Source of the DNA: Blautia sp.
GTDB taxonomy: Bacteria; Bacillota; Clostridia; Lachnospirales; Lachnospiraceae
Length of the DNA stretch: 46,696 bases
Assembly (NCBI GenBank): GCA_017463155.1
Contig: JAFTPT010000016.1
Span: 1 to 46,696, forward strand
Reading direction: 5' to 3'
Both the position numbers and the translations under genes were made by a program. Numbering within the stretch: position 1 is the first letter of the stretch; every line of letters starts with the position of its first letter. The notes beneath the pieces are model-generated. The model worked only from the letters and a program-made list of their open reading frames with translations, was not told the DNA's origin and made no database searches. Positions 1 to 8,087 of the stretch are shown one piece after another.

Positions 1-139
1 AAGACTGATACAGAGCGGCTTCTATGATTTGGCCACAGCGTACCAGTCGGTGCACGTCAACTATTGAAAGCGCCGTATACGAGAACCGTACGTACGGTGC
101 TGTGAGAGGACGGGGGGTAATCACCCCCTCCTACTCGAT
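1..139 (+). mobile_element. 3' end of a group II intron (domains V and VI)
   Basis: Only the tail of the intron lies in the window. Positions about 68-101 fold as a domain V hairpin: AGCGCCGTA at its base pairs with TACGGTGCT, with an AGAA-type loop and a small 3' bulge, and the AGC catalytic triad is at the base. The next hairpin (about 103-137) has a GGGGGG/CCCCC stem and an unpaired A inside CCTACTC opposite GAGAGG, as expected for the domain VI branch-point adenosine. The intron should end at the AT at 138-139. It sits immediately upstream of the ribosome site of the cupin gene, so that gene's 5' leader was the insertion target. The 5' part lies outside the window. Confidence 0.85.
2..67 (+). 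CDS. Group II intron reverse transcriptase/maturase, C-terminal tail (partial)
   Basis: An open frame enters from the left edge and ends at TGA 65-67, just before intron domain V, which is where intron-encoded proteins normally stop. The visible tail ends FYDLATAYQSVHVNY. Only about 21 residues are present, so no catalytic motif can be checked. The identification rests on position inside the intron more than on the sequence. If complete, the protein would assist intron splicing and retro-mobility. Confidence 0.6.
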   Translation, partial: RLIQSGFYDLATAYQSVHVNY

Positions 140-162
140 TTTTCCAAAAAAAGGAGGATATC

Positions 163-594
163 ATGGGAAAATATGACCATCTGTTTGTGAGGACGCCGCG
201 TCCCCTTGAACTGACCCATTACCGTCTGCCGCAGGACATCCGCCGCAGCATCGCCTGGATGGATTCCAGCGTCAACGACGGAGCCTGCAGCATCGAATGC
301 ATCTGGTATTACAAGCCGATGGAGGGACCGCCCGCCCATGTCCACGAGGACAGCACGGAGATCCTGGGCTACTTCGGCTCGGATCCGTCGGATCCCTACA
401 ACCTGAACGGCGAGATCATCTACACGATCGATGGGGAGGAATATTCCATCACGGAGAGCACGCTGATCTTCCTGCCCAAGGGCCTGTGGCACAGCCCGTA
501 CAAGGTCGTCCGCGTCGACAAGCCGATCTTTCACTTTGCGATCCTGCCGGAAAGACACTTTTCACAGCTTTTAAAACAGCAGGAAAATAAATAA
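163..594 (+). CDS. Cupin-domain protein
   Basis: A 143-residue single-domain cupin. The first metal-binding motif is H59-V-H61-E62 followed by the TE-ILG-YFG stretch, and the second-motif histidine is H110 in LWHSPY, so a metal site of the usual His-His-Glu-His type is plausible. There is no signal peptide or membrane segment, so it should be cytosolic. The start is fixed by AAAGGAGG eight bases upstream of the ATG. It lies directly after the intron end and 66 bases before the UGSC-family gene on the same strand, which suggests co-transcription. The substrate cannot be told from the sequence; small cupins include dioxygenases, isomerases and sugar or oxalate binders. Confidence 0.75.
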   Translation: MGKYDHLFVRTPRPLELTHYRLPQDIRRSIAWMDSSVNDGACSIECIWYYKPMEGPPAHVHEDSTEILGYFGSDPSDPYNLNGEIIYTIDGEEYSITESTLIFLPKGLWHSPYKVVRVDKPIFHFAILPERHFSQLLKQQENK

Positions 595-660
595 GCCGCC
601 CTGTATGAGGGCAGCGGAGAATTATTGCAGACAAGCCGGGACGGAGGTGACGGAATCGAT

Positions 661-2340
661 ATGACATACACTGTATTATCACCCTGGGCGGCGGTCGAGA
701 CGCCGGAAAGCACGATCTTCAGCCCCAGGATCACAGAACTGGAAGGGAAGACCATCGGCCTTTTTTCGATCTTTAAAAAGACGTCGCCGATCGTGCTTGC
801 AGAGCTTGGGAAATTTCTGAAACAGGAGTATCCGGGGATCAGGCTGAAGGAATTCCAGTATCCCAGGGATACCGAGGAGATCGAGTTCGACACGAAATAC
901 GAACCTCGTCTCCGCAAATGGCTCTCCGATGTGGATCTGGTGATCTCCGGCTACGGGGACGCGGGGAGCTGTGCCATGTATATGGCGATCAACACGGCCT
1001 ACATTGAAAAGCTGGGCGTTCCGACTGTCGCCATCTGCCGGGCCGGCCTTTGGACCTCCGCCATGCAGGGCGCTTCCTCGCATTTTATGCCGAACCTTCG
1101 CCTGATCGAGCTGGAACTGCAGGATCTTTCCATGGTACTGGTGGACCAACACTGTATCGAGGATGTGATCCGTCCGGCCGTGCTTACGATCAAGGATGAG
1201 GTCGTCCGGCTCGCCACGGCTCCGATGACAAAAAAAGAACAGCCGGTCAAGGTGGAAAAGGACCCCCTGGCGGCTGCGACATTCACGGGAACGCTTGATG
1301 AGATCAATACGATCCTGTACCGGCATGGCTGGACAAACGGCACCCCGGTGGTCCCTCCCACCCGGGAAAAGGTAGACGAGATCCTGCAGGGAACGGATCT
1401 TAAGCCGGATGAAGTGATCGGAAGGATCCCGCCCCGCATGGGCATTGCGACCGTGGAAAAGATCGCCGTCAACGCGGTGATGGCCGGCTGTCTGCCTACG
1501 CACCTGCCGGCCGTGATCGCGGCGGTGGAAGCCATGCTGGATCCGGCCATCCATGTGGTAGGCTGGACCTGCAGCGTGCGAAGCTGGATGGGCCCGTTCA
1601 TCACCATCAACGGTCCGGCGAGGCTGGCGCTCGGGATGGAAACCGGCAGTACGTTCATGGCCGGATACAAGAGAGCGGCTTCCTCCATCGCCAGGGCTGT
1701 CGCCTACTGTATCATGAACATCGGCGGCGTCCGTCCAAAGCTCGAGGACAACGCGTTTCTCGGCGGCGAATGCCGGTTCGGCGTCTGCTTTGCCGAGGAT
1801 GAGGAGAACAGTCCCTGGAAGGGACACCAGACGGATTTCGGCTTCAAGGCCGAGGATTCCACGGTCTCCCTGTTCTGGCCGGTCGGCCGGCAGAAGATCA
1901 TCTCCGCGATCGAGCACAACGATCCGGAGAGCATCCTCGAAAAGCTGTGCATACCGGAGGACATCGGCTTTGTTCCGGGGTGCATGTATGTGCTGACCCC
2001 GCCGGTCGCGAAGGCCCTGCAGGACTACGGCATGTCCAAGAAGGACGTGATCGACTATATCGTGGAGTATGCCCGCCGGGATATATCTCCCGAATACCTG
2101 CGCTGGGTGACCGGCAACAACCACATTCCAAAAGGAGTTCCGGTTCCCGCCAACACGCGCTACAATGTGCGGAAGTACTGGAACAAGGACCATATCTGCA
2201 TCATCGTGGGCGGGAGTGACAAGGTGTACACAGGCTCTGCTTTTGTGGGCGGCGGGGACCACGGCGGTCCCGTCTGCGCCAAGATGAAGCTCCCGAAGAA
2301 ATGGAACAGCCTGGTCAAAAAATACAAGGATATGACATAA
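661..2340 (+). CDS. UGSC-family (seleno)protein-like, with Ala in the U/C position
   Basis: A 559-residue protein. The N-terminal half resembles the UGSC family, named for a Sec/Cys-Gly-Ser-Cys motif. Here the corresponding stretch reads GYGDAGSC (about residues 97-104): the selenocysteine/cysteine position is alanine encoded by GCG, while the downstream Cys is kept. The C-terminal part (from about residue 205) contains NGTPVVPPT, PPRMGIATVEKIAVNAVMAG and CSVRSWMGP. I chose ATG 661 because GGAGGTG stands 11 bases upstream and MTYTVLSP looks like the family start; a TTG at 625 would add 12 residues. The function of the family is uncertain, with a redox or thiol reaction often assumed. A 12-bp hairpin follows the stop. 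Confidence 0.6.
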   Translation: MTYTVLSPWAAVETPESTIFSPRITELEGKTIGLFSIFKKTSPIVLAELGKFLKQEYPGIRLKEFQYPRDTEEIEFDTKYEPRLRKWLSDVDLVISGYGDAGSCAMYMAINTAYIEKLGVPTVAICRAGLWTSAMQGASSHFMPNLRLIELELQDLSMVLVDQHCIEDVIRPAVLTIKDEVVRLATAPMTKKEQPVKVEKDPLAAATFTGTLDEINTILYRHGWTNGTPVVPPTREKVDEILQGTDLKPDEVIGRIPPRMGIATVEKIAVNAVMAGCLPTHLPAVIAAVEAMLDPAIHVVGWTCSVRSWMGPFITINGPARLALGMETGSTFMAGYKRAASSIARAVAYCIMNIGGVRPKLEDNAFLGGECRFGVCFAEDEENSPWKGHQTDFGFKAEDSTVSLFWPVGRQKIISAIEHNDPESILEKLCIPEDIGFVPGCMYVLTPPVAKALQDYGMSKKDVIDYIVEYARRDISPEYLRWVTGNNHIPKGVPVPANTRYNVRKYWNKDHICIIVGGSDKVYTGSAFVGGGDHGGPVCAKMKLPKKWNSLVKKYKDMT

Positions 2341-2347
2341 CGGCACG

Positions 2348-2382
2348 GAACGGGCAGGGATGATGATCACCCCTGCCCGTTC
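2348..2382. terminator. Bidirectional hairpin between convergent genes
   Basis: A perfect 12-bp inverted repeat (GAACGGGCAGGG at 2348-2359 and its complement at 2371-2382) with an 11-base loop lies between the UGSC gene and the convergent VWA gene. It is followed by TCTC on the plus strand. Confidence 0.7.
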
Positions 2383-2403
2383 TCTCTGTGCAGAATGCTT
2401 TAT

Positions 2404-4542
2404 TCAGCTGTTTTTGGAGAGCAGCCGGACCATGTAGTAGAATTCCTGCCGGTATTCGTCATCACCCAGATGATCCTTTGCGAGCGTGAGGACCGTGTCA
2501 AAGGAGGCGTCTCCCTTGTTGGGATCGTCCCGGAGGATCATGGCGAACTCGGCTACCGCGGAGGCGAAGAGCAGGTCATCGCCCGGATCCTCGGTGAAGT
2601 CGGCGGCGTTGACCGCGTAGGCAGATTCCTGTGCCGCCGTTTCGCCCGGCTCCTTGTAGCGGATGGAGACGGTCGCGTACTCGGTCGAGAAGTTTTCGTC
2701 ATTGTTTTCCTGTTCAGCGGACCCGGCGGACGGATCGTCCGTGCCTGCGCCTGAAGGAGCGGATTTTGCGCTGCTGTTCTTCTGGTACTTGAGGCTCACG
2801 GATTCCTCGCTGCCCGCGGGGATCAGCTCGTACAGAGCGATCACACTGTGGCCGGCACCGATCTCGCCGGCGTCCTTTTTGTCGTCGCGGAAATCGGTGG
2901 CATCCATCAGCCGGTTCTCGTAGCCGATCAGCCGGTAAGCGTTCACCTGCTCCGGATTGAACTCGACCTGGAGCTTGACGTCCTCCGCCACGGTGTGGAA
3001 GCTTGCGCCCATCTCCTCGACCATGACCTTGCGGGCCTCCAGAAGAGAGTCAATGTAGGCGTAGTTACCGTTCCCGCAGTCCGCCAGACGCTCCATGTTG
3101 TCGTCACGGATGTTGCCGGTGCCGAAGCCAAGGACCGAGAGATAGATGCCCTTGTCCTTCTTCTCGCGGATGAAGCGCTCCAGCTGGTCCGGTTCGGAGA
3201 TGCCGATGTTCAGGTCCCCGTCGGTGGCCAGGATGATACGGTTGTTGGCGTCCTCGCGGTAGTTCTGCTCCGCCAGGGCATAGGCCTTCTGGATGCCGCC
3301 ATCCCCGTTGGTGCCGCCTTCGGCCACGAGTTCCTCGATGGCGTTTGCGATGGCCTTTTTGTCATCGCCCGTCACGCTGTCCAGCACGACCTCCACGCCG
3401 TTCGCGTAGGTGACGATGGAGATGGTGTCGTCCTTGTCCAGCTGGTCGACGAGCTGCAGGAAGGATTTCTGCAGCAGCGGCAGCTTGTCCGCGTCGCTCA
3501 TGGAGCCGGACACATCCAGGAGGAAGGTCAGGTTCTCGGCAGGCGCCTCGGAGAGATCGATGTCCTCGGTCTTCATCCCGATGAACAGCAGCTGGTGCTT
3601 TTCGTTCCAGGGACACGCGGCGACCCGGGTGGTGACGCCGAATTTCTCACCGTTTTCGGGGGCCTTCAGGTCATAGGAAAAATAGTTGATGAATTCCTCC
3701 GGACGGACGGCATCCGGGTCGATCCAGTCAAGCTCGTATCCGTCCTCGATCATGCGCCGGACGTTGGCGTAGGAAGCGGTATCCACATCCGCGGAGAAGG
3801 TGGAGAGCGGCTCGGTCTGGACCAGGGAAAACCCGCTGGCCTCGTTCTTTGCGTAGGTCTCGCCGTTGTAGGGCACCGGGTACGGATCCCAGTAGGCCAC
3901 ATCGGCAGTGTCGCCCACAAAGTAGGCTTCCGAAGCCATGGCCGGAGCCGCTTCCTCGTAGGCAATCTCCTCCGCCATAAACAGGTCGTTGCTGTCCTCG
4001 TAGAGAACGTCCTCCGCGATATCCGCCTCCGCTTCCGTGACGAGGTCTGCCTCCGCCGGCATCGGTTCAACAGCCGTACTTCCACTCTGAGACTCTTCGA
4101 TGGTAGGCTGATTGGCGGCTGTGTCTGCGTTCGTGCTGGCATTTGTTTTGGCAGTCTGCTCGGTTTCACCGGTAAGTTCGGCCGAATTCCGGCTGCGATT
4201 TGCCTGGTACTGATATGTACCGATGCCGATCCCCAGCACGCAGGCCGCGGCGATGACGCCCGTCATAGCCCGGAAGGACAGGATCTTACGCTCTTTTCCG
4301 GCGTTTTTTTCTTCTGTAGGATTCATACCTGGTGCTTTGATTTCGACCGAACCGTGGCTGCTGTCTTTATCCGCAGGCTGTTCTTCCGATATCCGGTTCA
4401 CAACATTCCCGGAGGTATTATCCATATCTGTTTGCACATCATCCGGATTCTGTCCGGTCAGCTCCGGCTCGATCCGGCTCCACAGATCCGGTGTCTTTTT
4501 ATTCATATACTCTTTGTACTCCTGTCTGAAATCACGCTTCAT
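2404..4542 (-). CDS. Membrane VWA-domain protein (YfbK/DUF3520-like) with anti-sigma-like N-terminus
   Basis: A 712-residue protein. The N-terminus (MKRDFRQEYKEYMNKKTPDLW) is a short cytosolic segment of the kind seen in anti-sigma factors. One membrane span is near residues 93-113 (GVIAAACVLGIGIG). An acidic linker of about 100 residues follows, then a VWA domain with a MIDAS motif (DVSGSMSD, then GGTNGDGG and ATDGDLN), and a C-terminal DUF3520-like region. ATG 4542 gives GGAGG a 7-base spacing; ATG 4548 would be only 1-2 bases from it. The gene overlaps the end of the ECF sigma gene by 11 bases, so translational coupling and a sigma/anti-sigma relation are likely. The VWA part would then face outside. 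The sigma-binding role is inference. Confidence 0.75.
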   Translation of the reverse strand: MKRDFRQEYKEYMNKKTPDLWSRIEPELTGQNPDDVQTDMDNTSGNVVNRISEEQPADKDSSHGSVEIKAPGMNPTEEKNAGKERKILSFRAMTGVIAAACVLGIGIGTYQYQANRSRNSAELTGETEQTAKTNASTNADTAANQPTIEESQSGSTAVEPMPAEADLVTEAEADIAEDVLYEDSNDLFMAEEIAYEEAAPAMASEAYFVGDTADVAYWDPYPVPYNGETYAKNEASGFSLVQTEPLSTFSADVDTASYANVRRMIEDGYELDWIDPDAVRPEEFINYFSYDLKAPENGEKFGVTTRVAACPWNEKHQLLFIGMKTEDIDLSEAPAENLTFLLDVSGSMSDADKLPLLQKSFLQLVDQLDKDDTISIVTYANGVEVVLDSVTGDDKKAIANAIEELVAEGGTNGDGGIQKAYALAEQNYREDANNRIILATDGDLNIGISEPDQLERFIREKKDKGIYLSVLGFGTGNIRDDNMERLADCGNGNYAYIDSLLEARKVMVEEMGASFHTVAEDVKLQVEFNPEQVNAYRLIGYENRLMDATDFRDDKKDAGEIGAGHSVIALYELIPAGSEESVSLKYQKNSSAKSAPSGAGTDDPSAGSAEQENNDENFSTEYATVSIRYKEPGETAAQESAYAVNAADFTEDPGDDLLFASAVAEFAMILRDDPNKGDASFDTVLTLAKDHLGDDEYRQEFYYMVRLLSKNS

Positions 4543-5077
4543 ATCCATACCTCCTCAGCTTGTTCATCGCCTGGCGGTATCTCCAGGTTACTGTTCCCAG
4601 GGGCATTGAAAGGATCTCGGCGATCCGCTCAAAGGTCTGCTCACCGATGATCTTCAGGTGGACGATCTCACGTTCGGATGGCTTCAGCCTGGAAAGGATC
4701 TGCTCGACCGTGACGGAGGCGACCACTTCCTCGGCAATATCCTCCTGTACAGGAGCGGGCACGCCGGCTTTTTCCGGGTCCTCCGTATAATCCGTCGGGA
4801 TCTCCCGTCCGGCGGTGCGCAGATGATCGATCGCGGCGTTGTGGGCGATCCGGGAGAGCCACTGCCTGTGACCGTTTCCGGGGATATACCGGTCTGCCTG
4901 TTTCCAGATCCGGATGAACAGATTGCTGGTGATGTCCTCCGCGTCCTCATAGCTGCCTACGATCGCAAGGACCAGGTGAAACAGATACCCGGCATAGGCG
5001 TTGTAGATCTGGTGCAGCGCATCCTTGTCACCGCTCCGGATGCGGCTCATGCAAAGATCAAATTCTTCGTTTCCCAT
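4532..5077 (-). CDS. ECF-type RNA polymerase sigma factor
   Basis: 181 residues with the two sigma-70 regions of extracytoplasmic-function factors. Region 2 lies around residues 10-85 (YAGYLFHLVLAIVGSYEDAEDITSNLFIRIWKQ). Region 4 lies around 120-178 (LSRLKPSEREIVHLKIIGEQTFERIAEILSMPLGTVTWRYRQAMNKLRR, a helix-turn-helix for the -35 element). AAGGAG lies 7 bases before the ATG. It is the first gene of a two-gene minus-strand unit with the membrane VWA protein, whose start overlaps its end, so the partner probably controls its activity. Autoregulation is common in this class, and a possible ECF-type -10 element lies about 35 bases upstream. Confidence 0.9.
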   Translation of the reverse strand: MGNEEFDLCMSRIRSGDKDALHQIYNAYAGYLFHLVLAIVGSYEDAEDITSNLFIRIWKQADRYIPGNGHRQWLSRIAHNAAIDHLRTAGREIPTDYTEDPEKAGVPAPVQEDIAEEVVASVTVEQILSRLKPSEREIVHLKIIGEQTFERIAEILSMPLGTVTWRYRQAMNKLRRYGYEA

Positions 5078-5112
5078 ACAAACACTCCTTTCTGCGGTGG
5101 GCTTCTACTCTA

Positions 5113-5140
5113 TATACGAACCACGGCAGAGATTTTTATG
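5113..5140 (-). promoter_or_regulatory. Candidate ECF-type promoter of the sigma gene
   Basis: On the minus strand an AAAAATC tract is followed by TCTGCCGTGGTT and then CGTATA (complement of 5113-5118). CGT-type -10 elements are typical for ECF sigma factors, which often transcribe their own gene. No sigma-A promoter of equal quality is seen here. This is a weak call without comparison to other ECF loci. Confidence 0.3.
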
Positions 5141-5220
5141 GCTTTTTTTCTGCTTTATCATAAGTATTTTCGGCCGGGTGATCTTGTGCTATACTGAAAT
5201 AAGAAAGGCGGGTGGTCGAA

Positions 5221-5487
5221 ATGCTTCGGATCCTGGCAATCTATCTGGTCTGCATCAATATTTTCTCATTGCTTCTGTTCGGGATCGATAAGCGAAAGGC
5301 AAAAAAGGGAGCCTTCCGAATCTCCGAAAAGGGATTGTTTCTGTCAGCCATCCTCGGCGGGAGCATCGGAGCCATCCTCGGCATGCATCTGTTCCATCAT
5401 AAGACAAGACACTGGTATTTCCGGTACGGGCTGCCGCTGATCCTGGCTGTCCAGATCGTTATCGGCCTTTTTGCTTATTGTAAGTGA
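5221..5487 (+). CDS. DUF1294 small membrane protein
   Basis: 88 residues with three hydrophobic segments (about 4-20, 40-56 and 68-85) separated by basic stretches. DKRKAKKGAFRISEKGLF, LGGSIGAILGMHLFHHKTRHWYF and the final short helix follow the pattern of the DUF1294 family (YdzA/YbdJ-like). I use ATG 5221 rather than GTG 5212, because GGCGGGTGG stands about five bases upstream. TATACT at 5190-5195, preceded by TG at -1, may be an extended -10 element. The function of the family is unknown. It is divergent from the sigma gene and 78 bases before pyruvate kinase. Confidence 0.75.
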   Translation: MLRILAIYLVCINIFSLLLFGIDKRKAKKGAFRISEKGLFLSAILGGSIGAILGMHLFHHKTRHWYFRYGLPLILAVQIVIGLFAYCK

Positions 5488-5565
5488 CAGGTGCCGATAA
5501 GACAAGTATGGTTGGTGGATGATCATGCAGATCCAAACGATTATAAAAAAGGAGGAAGGATACAA

Positions 5566-6981
5566 ATGCGTAAAACAAAGATCATATGCACGATCGGGCC
5601 CTCCAGCGCCAGTGAGGAGATCCTGACAAAAATGTGCCGGGCCGGTATGAATGTGGCTAGGCTGAATTTCTCACACGGAACACACGAGGAGCATCAGGAA
5701 AAGATCGATCTGATCAGAAAGGTCAGGGACAAGCTTCAGTATCCCCTTCCGATCATGCTGGATACAAAAGGACCCGAGTACCGGATCCGGGATTTTAAAA
5801 ACGGAAAGGAAATCCTGAAGGACGGGCAGACATTCTCGTTTACCACGGAGGAGGTTGTCGGAGACAATACAAAGGTTTCGGTCAGCTACAAGAAGCTGAT
5901 CCAGGAGCTTGCGGTCGGAGATGAGATCCTTGTCAACAACGGACTGCTGGTCTTCAAGGTAAAGGAATTAACGGATACCGAAGCCGTCTGCGAGGTCGTC
6001 TCGGGAGGCGAGATCTCAAACCGGAAGAGCATGAACTTCCCGGGACATGTATTTGAAGGCGACTACCTGAGCGAGCAGGACAAGGGCGATCTTCTGTTCG
6101 GGATCAAAAACGATGTCGACTTTGTCGCCGCGTCCTTTGTCTCCAATAAGGAGAATGTGCGTGAACTCAGAGATTTCCTTGATGAAAACGGCGGAAGCGG
6201 TATCGATATCATCGCAAAGATCGAGAACCGGTCCGGTGTCGACAACATCGACGAGATCTGCGAGATCGCGGACGGGATCATGGTGGCAAGGGGAGACCTT
6301 GGCGTGGAGATTCCTTTTGTCGAGGTACCGGCCATCCAAAAATATCTGATCAAAAAGTGCCGGCTTCTCGGCAAGAGGGTCATCACGGCTACGGAGATGC
6401 TCGAGTCGATGATCCACAATCCGAGGCCGACCAGGGCGGAGATTTCCGATGTCGCGAACGCGGTCTATGATGAGACCTCGGCGGTGATGCTTTCCGGTGA
6501 ATCGGCAGCGGGAAAATACCCGGTTGAGTCCGTCAGGAACATGGCGGAGATCGCGGAGTATACAGAAAACAGCATCGATTACGTGGCCAGGTTTTTCAGG
6601 ACCGAGTATGTCATCAGGAACAATCTGGACGCACTTTCCCATGCGACCTGCGCGATGGCGATCGATACGAAGGCAAAAGGGATCGTGATCAGCTCCATGT
6701 CCGGGACCACGGTCCGGATGGTGAGCCGGTTCCGCTGTCCGGTGGACATCGTTGGCATGACGACGTCGCCGAAGGCCTGGCGCAAGCTGAACCTCAGCTG
6801 GGGCGTGACGCCGGTCCTGAGCGAGGAATTCGATTCGGTGGATGTCATGTTCTACCACGCCGCCCGCCATGCCAGGGAAGTTCTGGGCGTGCAGAAGGGC
6901 GACAACATCATCCTGACCGGCGGACAGAAGAGCGGTCAGGCCGGAGGTACGAATACGATCCGGCTGGAGGAGATCAAGTAA
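5566..6981 (+). CDS. pyk: Pyruvate kinase
   Basis: 471 residues. It makes pyruvate and ATP from phosphoenolpyruvate and ADP in the last step of glycolysis. Clear signatures are the N-terminal KIICTIGPSS, SHGTHEEH (substrate-binding region), LDTKGPEYRI, IIAKIENRSGVDNIDEI with the catalytic lysine, VARGDLGVEIP and MLSGESAAGKYPV. The length matches enzymes lacking the extra PEP-utiliser domain found in Bacillus. ATG 5566 follows AAAAAAGGAGG at good spacing; the upstream in-frame extension has no support. One small deviation is TKGPEYR where most family members have TKGPEIR. The gene is followed after 22 bases by an acetyltransferase gene. Confidence 0.97.
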   Translation: MRKTKIICTIGPSSASEEILTKMCRAGMNVARLNFSHGTHEEHQEKIDLIRKVRDKLQYPLPIMLDTKGPEYRIRDFKNGKEILKDGQTFSFTTEEVVGDNTKVSVSYKKLIQELAVGDEILVNNGLLVFKVKELTDTEAVCEVVSGGEISNRKSMNFPGHVFEGDYLSEQDKGDLLFGIKNDVDFVAASFVSNKENVRELRDFLDENGGSGIDIIAKIENRSGVDNIDEICEIADGIMVARGDLGVEIPFVEVPAIQKYLIKKCRLLGKRVITATEMLESMIHNPRPTRAEISDVANAVYDETSAVMLSGESAAGKYPVESVRNMAEIAEYTENSIDYVARFFRTEYVIRNNLDALSHATCAMAIDTKAKGIVISSMSGTTVRMVSRFRCPVDIVGMTTSPKAWRKLNLSWGVTPVLSEEFDSVDVMFYHAARHAREVLGVQKGDNIILTGGQKSGQAGGTNTIRLEEIK

Positions 6982-7003
6982 AGGGATCGTTGGAGGAAAA
7001 AAG

Positions 7004-7738
7004 ATGAACGAGATCTTATTGAGACAGCTGGCGGCTGACTACTGCTGCTCCGAAGAGGATGTAAGAGATCGACATAATCATTTTACGGTACACGAATTTC
7101 GGGAAGAACGGAGGAAGTACCGGGAAAGCAAGGAATGTATCCTTAAGATCGCGGATGTGAACGGGAAGCTCCTGTTTACAGGCCACGAGCCGATGATCGG
7201 CTGGTGCGGGGAACGGTTCAGAGATACCGGCAGTGAATGGTTTTTTGACGCTGCGACATTCCGAAGCCTGGACGCGCGGCTTACGGAAGAAGGATTCCGG
7301 ATCATGACGGTCCGCCCGTTCTTTATTTCGGATACGGTCACACCGGTTGAACCGGACGGTTTTTCGGTGCGCTGGTATGAGGCGGACGATATCGAAGAGT
7401 TCCGGGGAGGGGACCGCTTTAAGGAGGCCTACACCTTTGATCCGGACGCGCCGGACGTTCTGGGCGTAGCTGCCGTACGCGGGGAGCAGATCCTCGGCAT
7501 GGCCGGAGCGAGCGCCGACAGCCCGTCCATGTGGCAGATCGGGATCAACGTGGAACCCGAGGCAAGAGGGACAGGCGTAGCCAGGACGCTGGTGACGCTC
7601 CTCAAGAACGAGATCCTGCAAAGGGGAAAGCTCCCCTACTACAGCACAGCCATGTCACATCTGGCGTCCCAGCGGGTCGCCCTGGGGTCCGGATTCAAGC
7701 TTTCGTGGGCGGAGCTGCTCACCGGAAGAGCGGAGTGA
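7004..7738 (+). CDS. GNAT-family N-acetyltransferase
   Basis: 244 residues. The C-terminal half carries the GNAT fold: QIGINVEPEARGTGVARTLVTLLKNEI holds the acetyl-CoA-binding motif A (ARGTGVA at about residue 185) and is followed by a final strand and helix. The first 120 residues are an N-terminal domain typical of larger GNAT proteins and resemble no family I can name. The start is supported by TTGGAGG seven bases upstream. It is probably co-transcribed with pyk. The acetylated substrate is unknown. Confidence 0.75.
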   Translation: MNEILLRQLAADYCCSEEDVRDRHNHFTVHEFREERRKYRESKECILKIADVNGKLLFTGHEPMIGWCGERFRDTGSEWFFDAATFRSLDARLTEEGFRIMTVRPFFISDTVTPVEPDGFSVRWYEADDIEEFRGGDRFKEAYTFDPDAPDVLGVAAVRGEQILGMAGASADSPSMWQIGINVEPEARGTGVARTLVTLLKNEILQRGKLPYYSTAMSHLASQRVALGSGFKLSWAELLTGRAE

Positions 7739-7798
7739 CGGAAGGATATGATCGTGCCGCAGACAGGATGTTTTTAAGCCCTGGGAGGATCATCAGTA

Positions 7799-7827
7799 TT
7801 GAAGACAGCGGCGGATTCTGCTAAACT
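7799..7827 (+). promoter_or_regulatory. Candidate sigma-A promoter for the small protein/clostripain unit
   Basis: TTGAAG at 7799-7804, a 17-base spacer, then TAAACT at 7822-7827. The leader to the small gene is about 80 bases. The 174-base gap after the acetyltransferase gene makes a new transcript likely. Confidence 0.45.
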
Positions 7828-7912
7828 ATAGATGGATTGATTTCAGTACCAACGGAGTGGCAGCGGGGCTTCGCGGTCATTCCTTGTGATCAAAAAAAGG
7901 AGGTTTGCAGCA

Positions 7913-8059
7913 ATGGAAAGACCACACAGCAGAAAAGTCAAGGTCGTAGAAGGTGAAGCCGAAGTCAAAAAAGGCGAAAAGCTTGATACCGTAATGGCAG
8001 GCAGCGGCGAGGCTCCGCTTGCCGGAAACGAGAAAAAGGAAGACGAAAAGGAAGGCTGA
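7913..8059 (+). CDS. Small highly charged protein upstream of the clostripain-like peptidase
   Basis: 48 residues: MERPHSRKVKVVEGEAEVKK, a GEKLDTVMAGSG centre, then a lysine/glutamate-rich tail. AAAAAGGAGG stands eight bases before the ATG, and codon use resembles neighbouring genes, so it is likely translated. It has no signal peptide or membrane segment. It ends 28 bases before the secreted peptidase gene, so the two probably share a transcript. I do not recognise a named family. Its place suggests a partner, regulator or substrate of the peptidase, but that is guesswork. Confidence 0.6.
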   Translation: MERPHSRKVKVVEGEAEVKKGEKLDTVMAGSGEAPLAGNEKKEDEKEG

Positions 8060-8087
8060 TCCAGAGCCTGTGAAAAGGAGATAGGAC

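Noticed and set aside
943-972. Selenocysteine (UGA) codon in the UGSC-family gene
   Set aside because: The position is GCG (Ala); there is no in-frame TGA and so no need for an insertion element.
679-2370. Long minus-strand open frame opposite the UGSC-family gene
   Set aside because: Histidine/arginine-rich translation typical of a shadow of a GC-rich gene; the plus-strand frame has family motifs and a ribosome site.
2848-4650. Long plus-strand open frame opposite the VWA gene
   Set aside because: It mirrors the codon pattern of the VWA gene, has no ribosome site and shows no recognisable domain.
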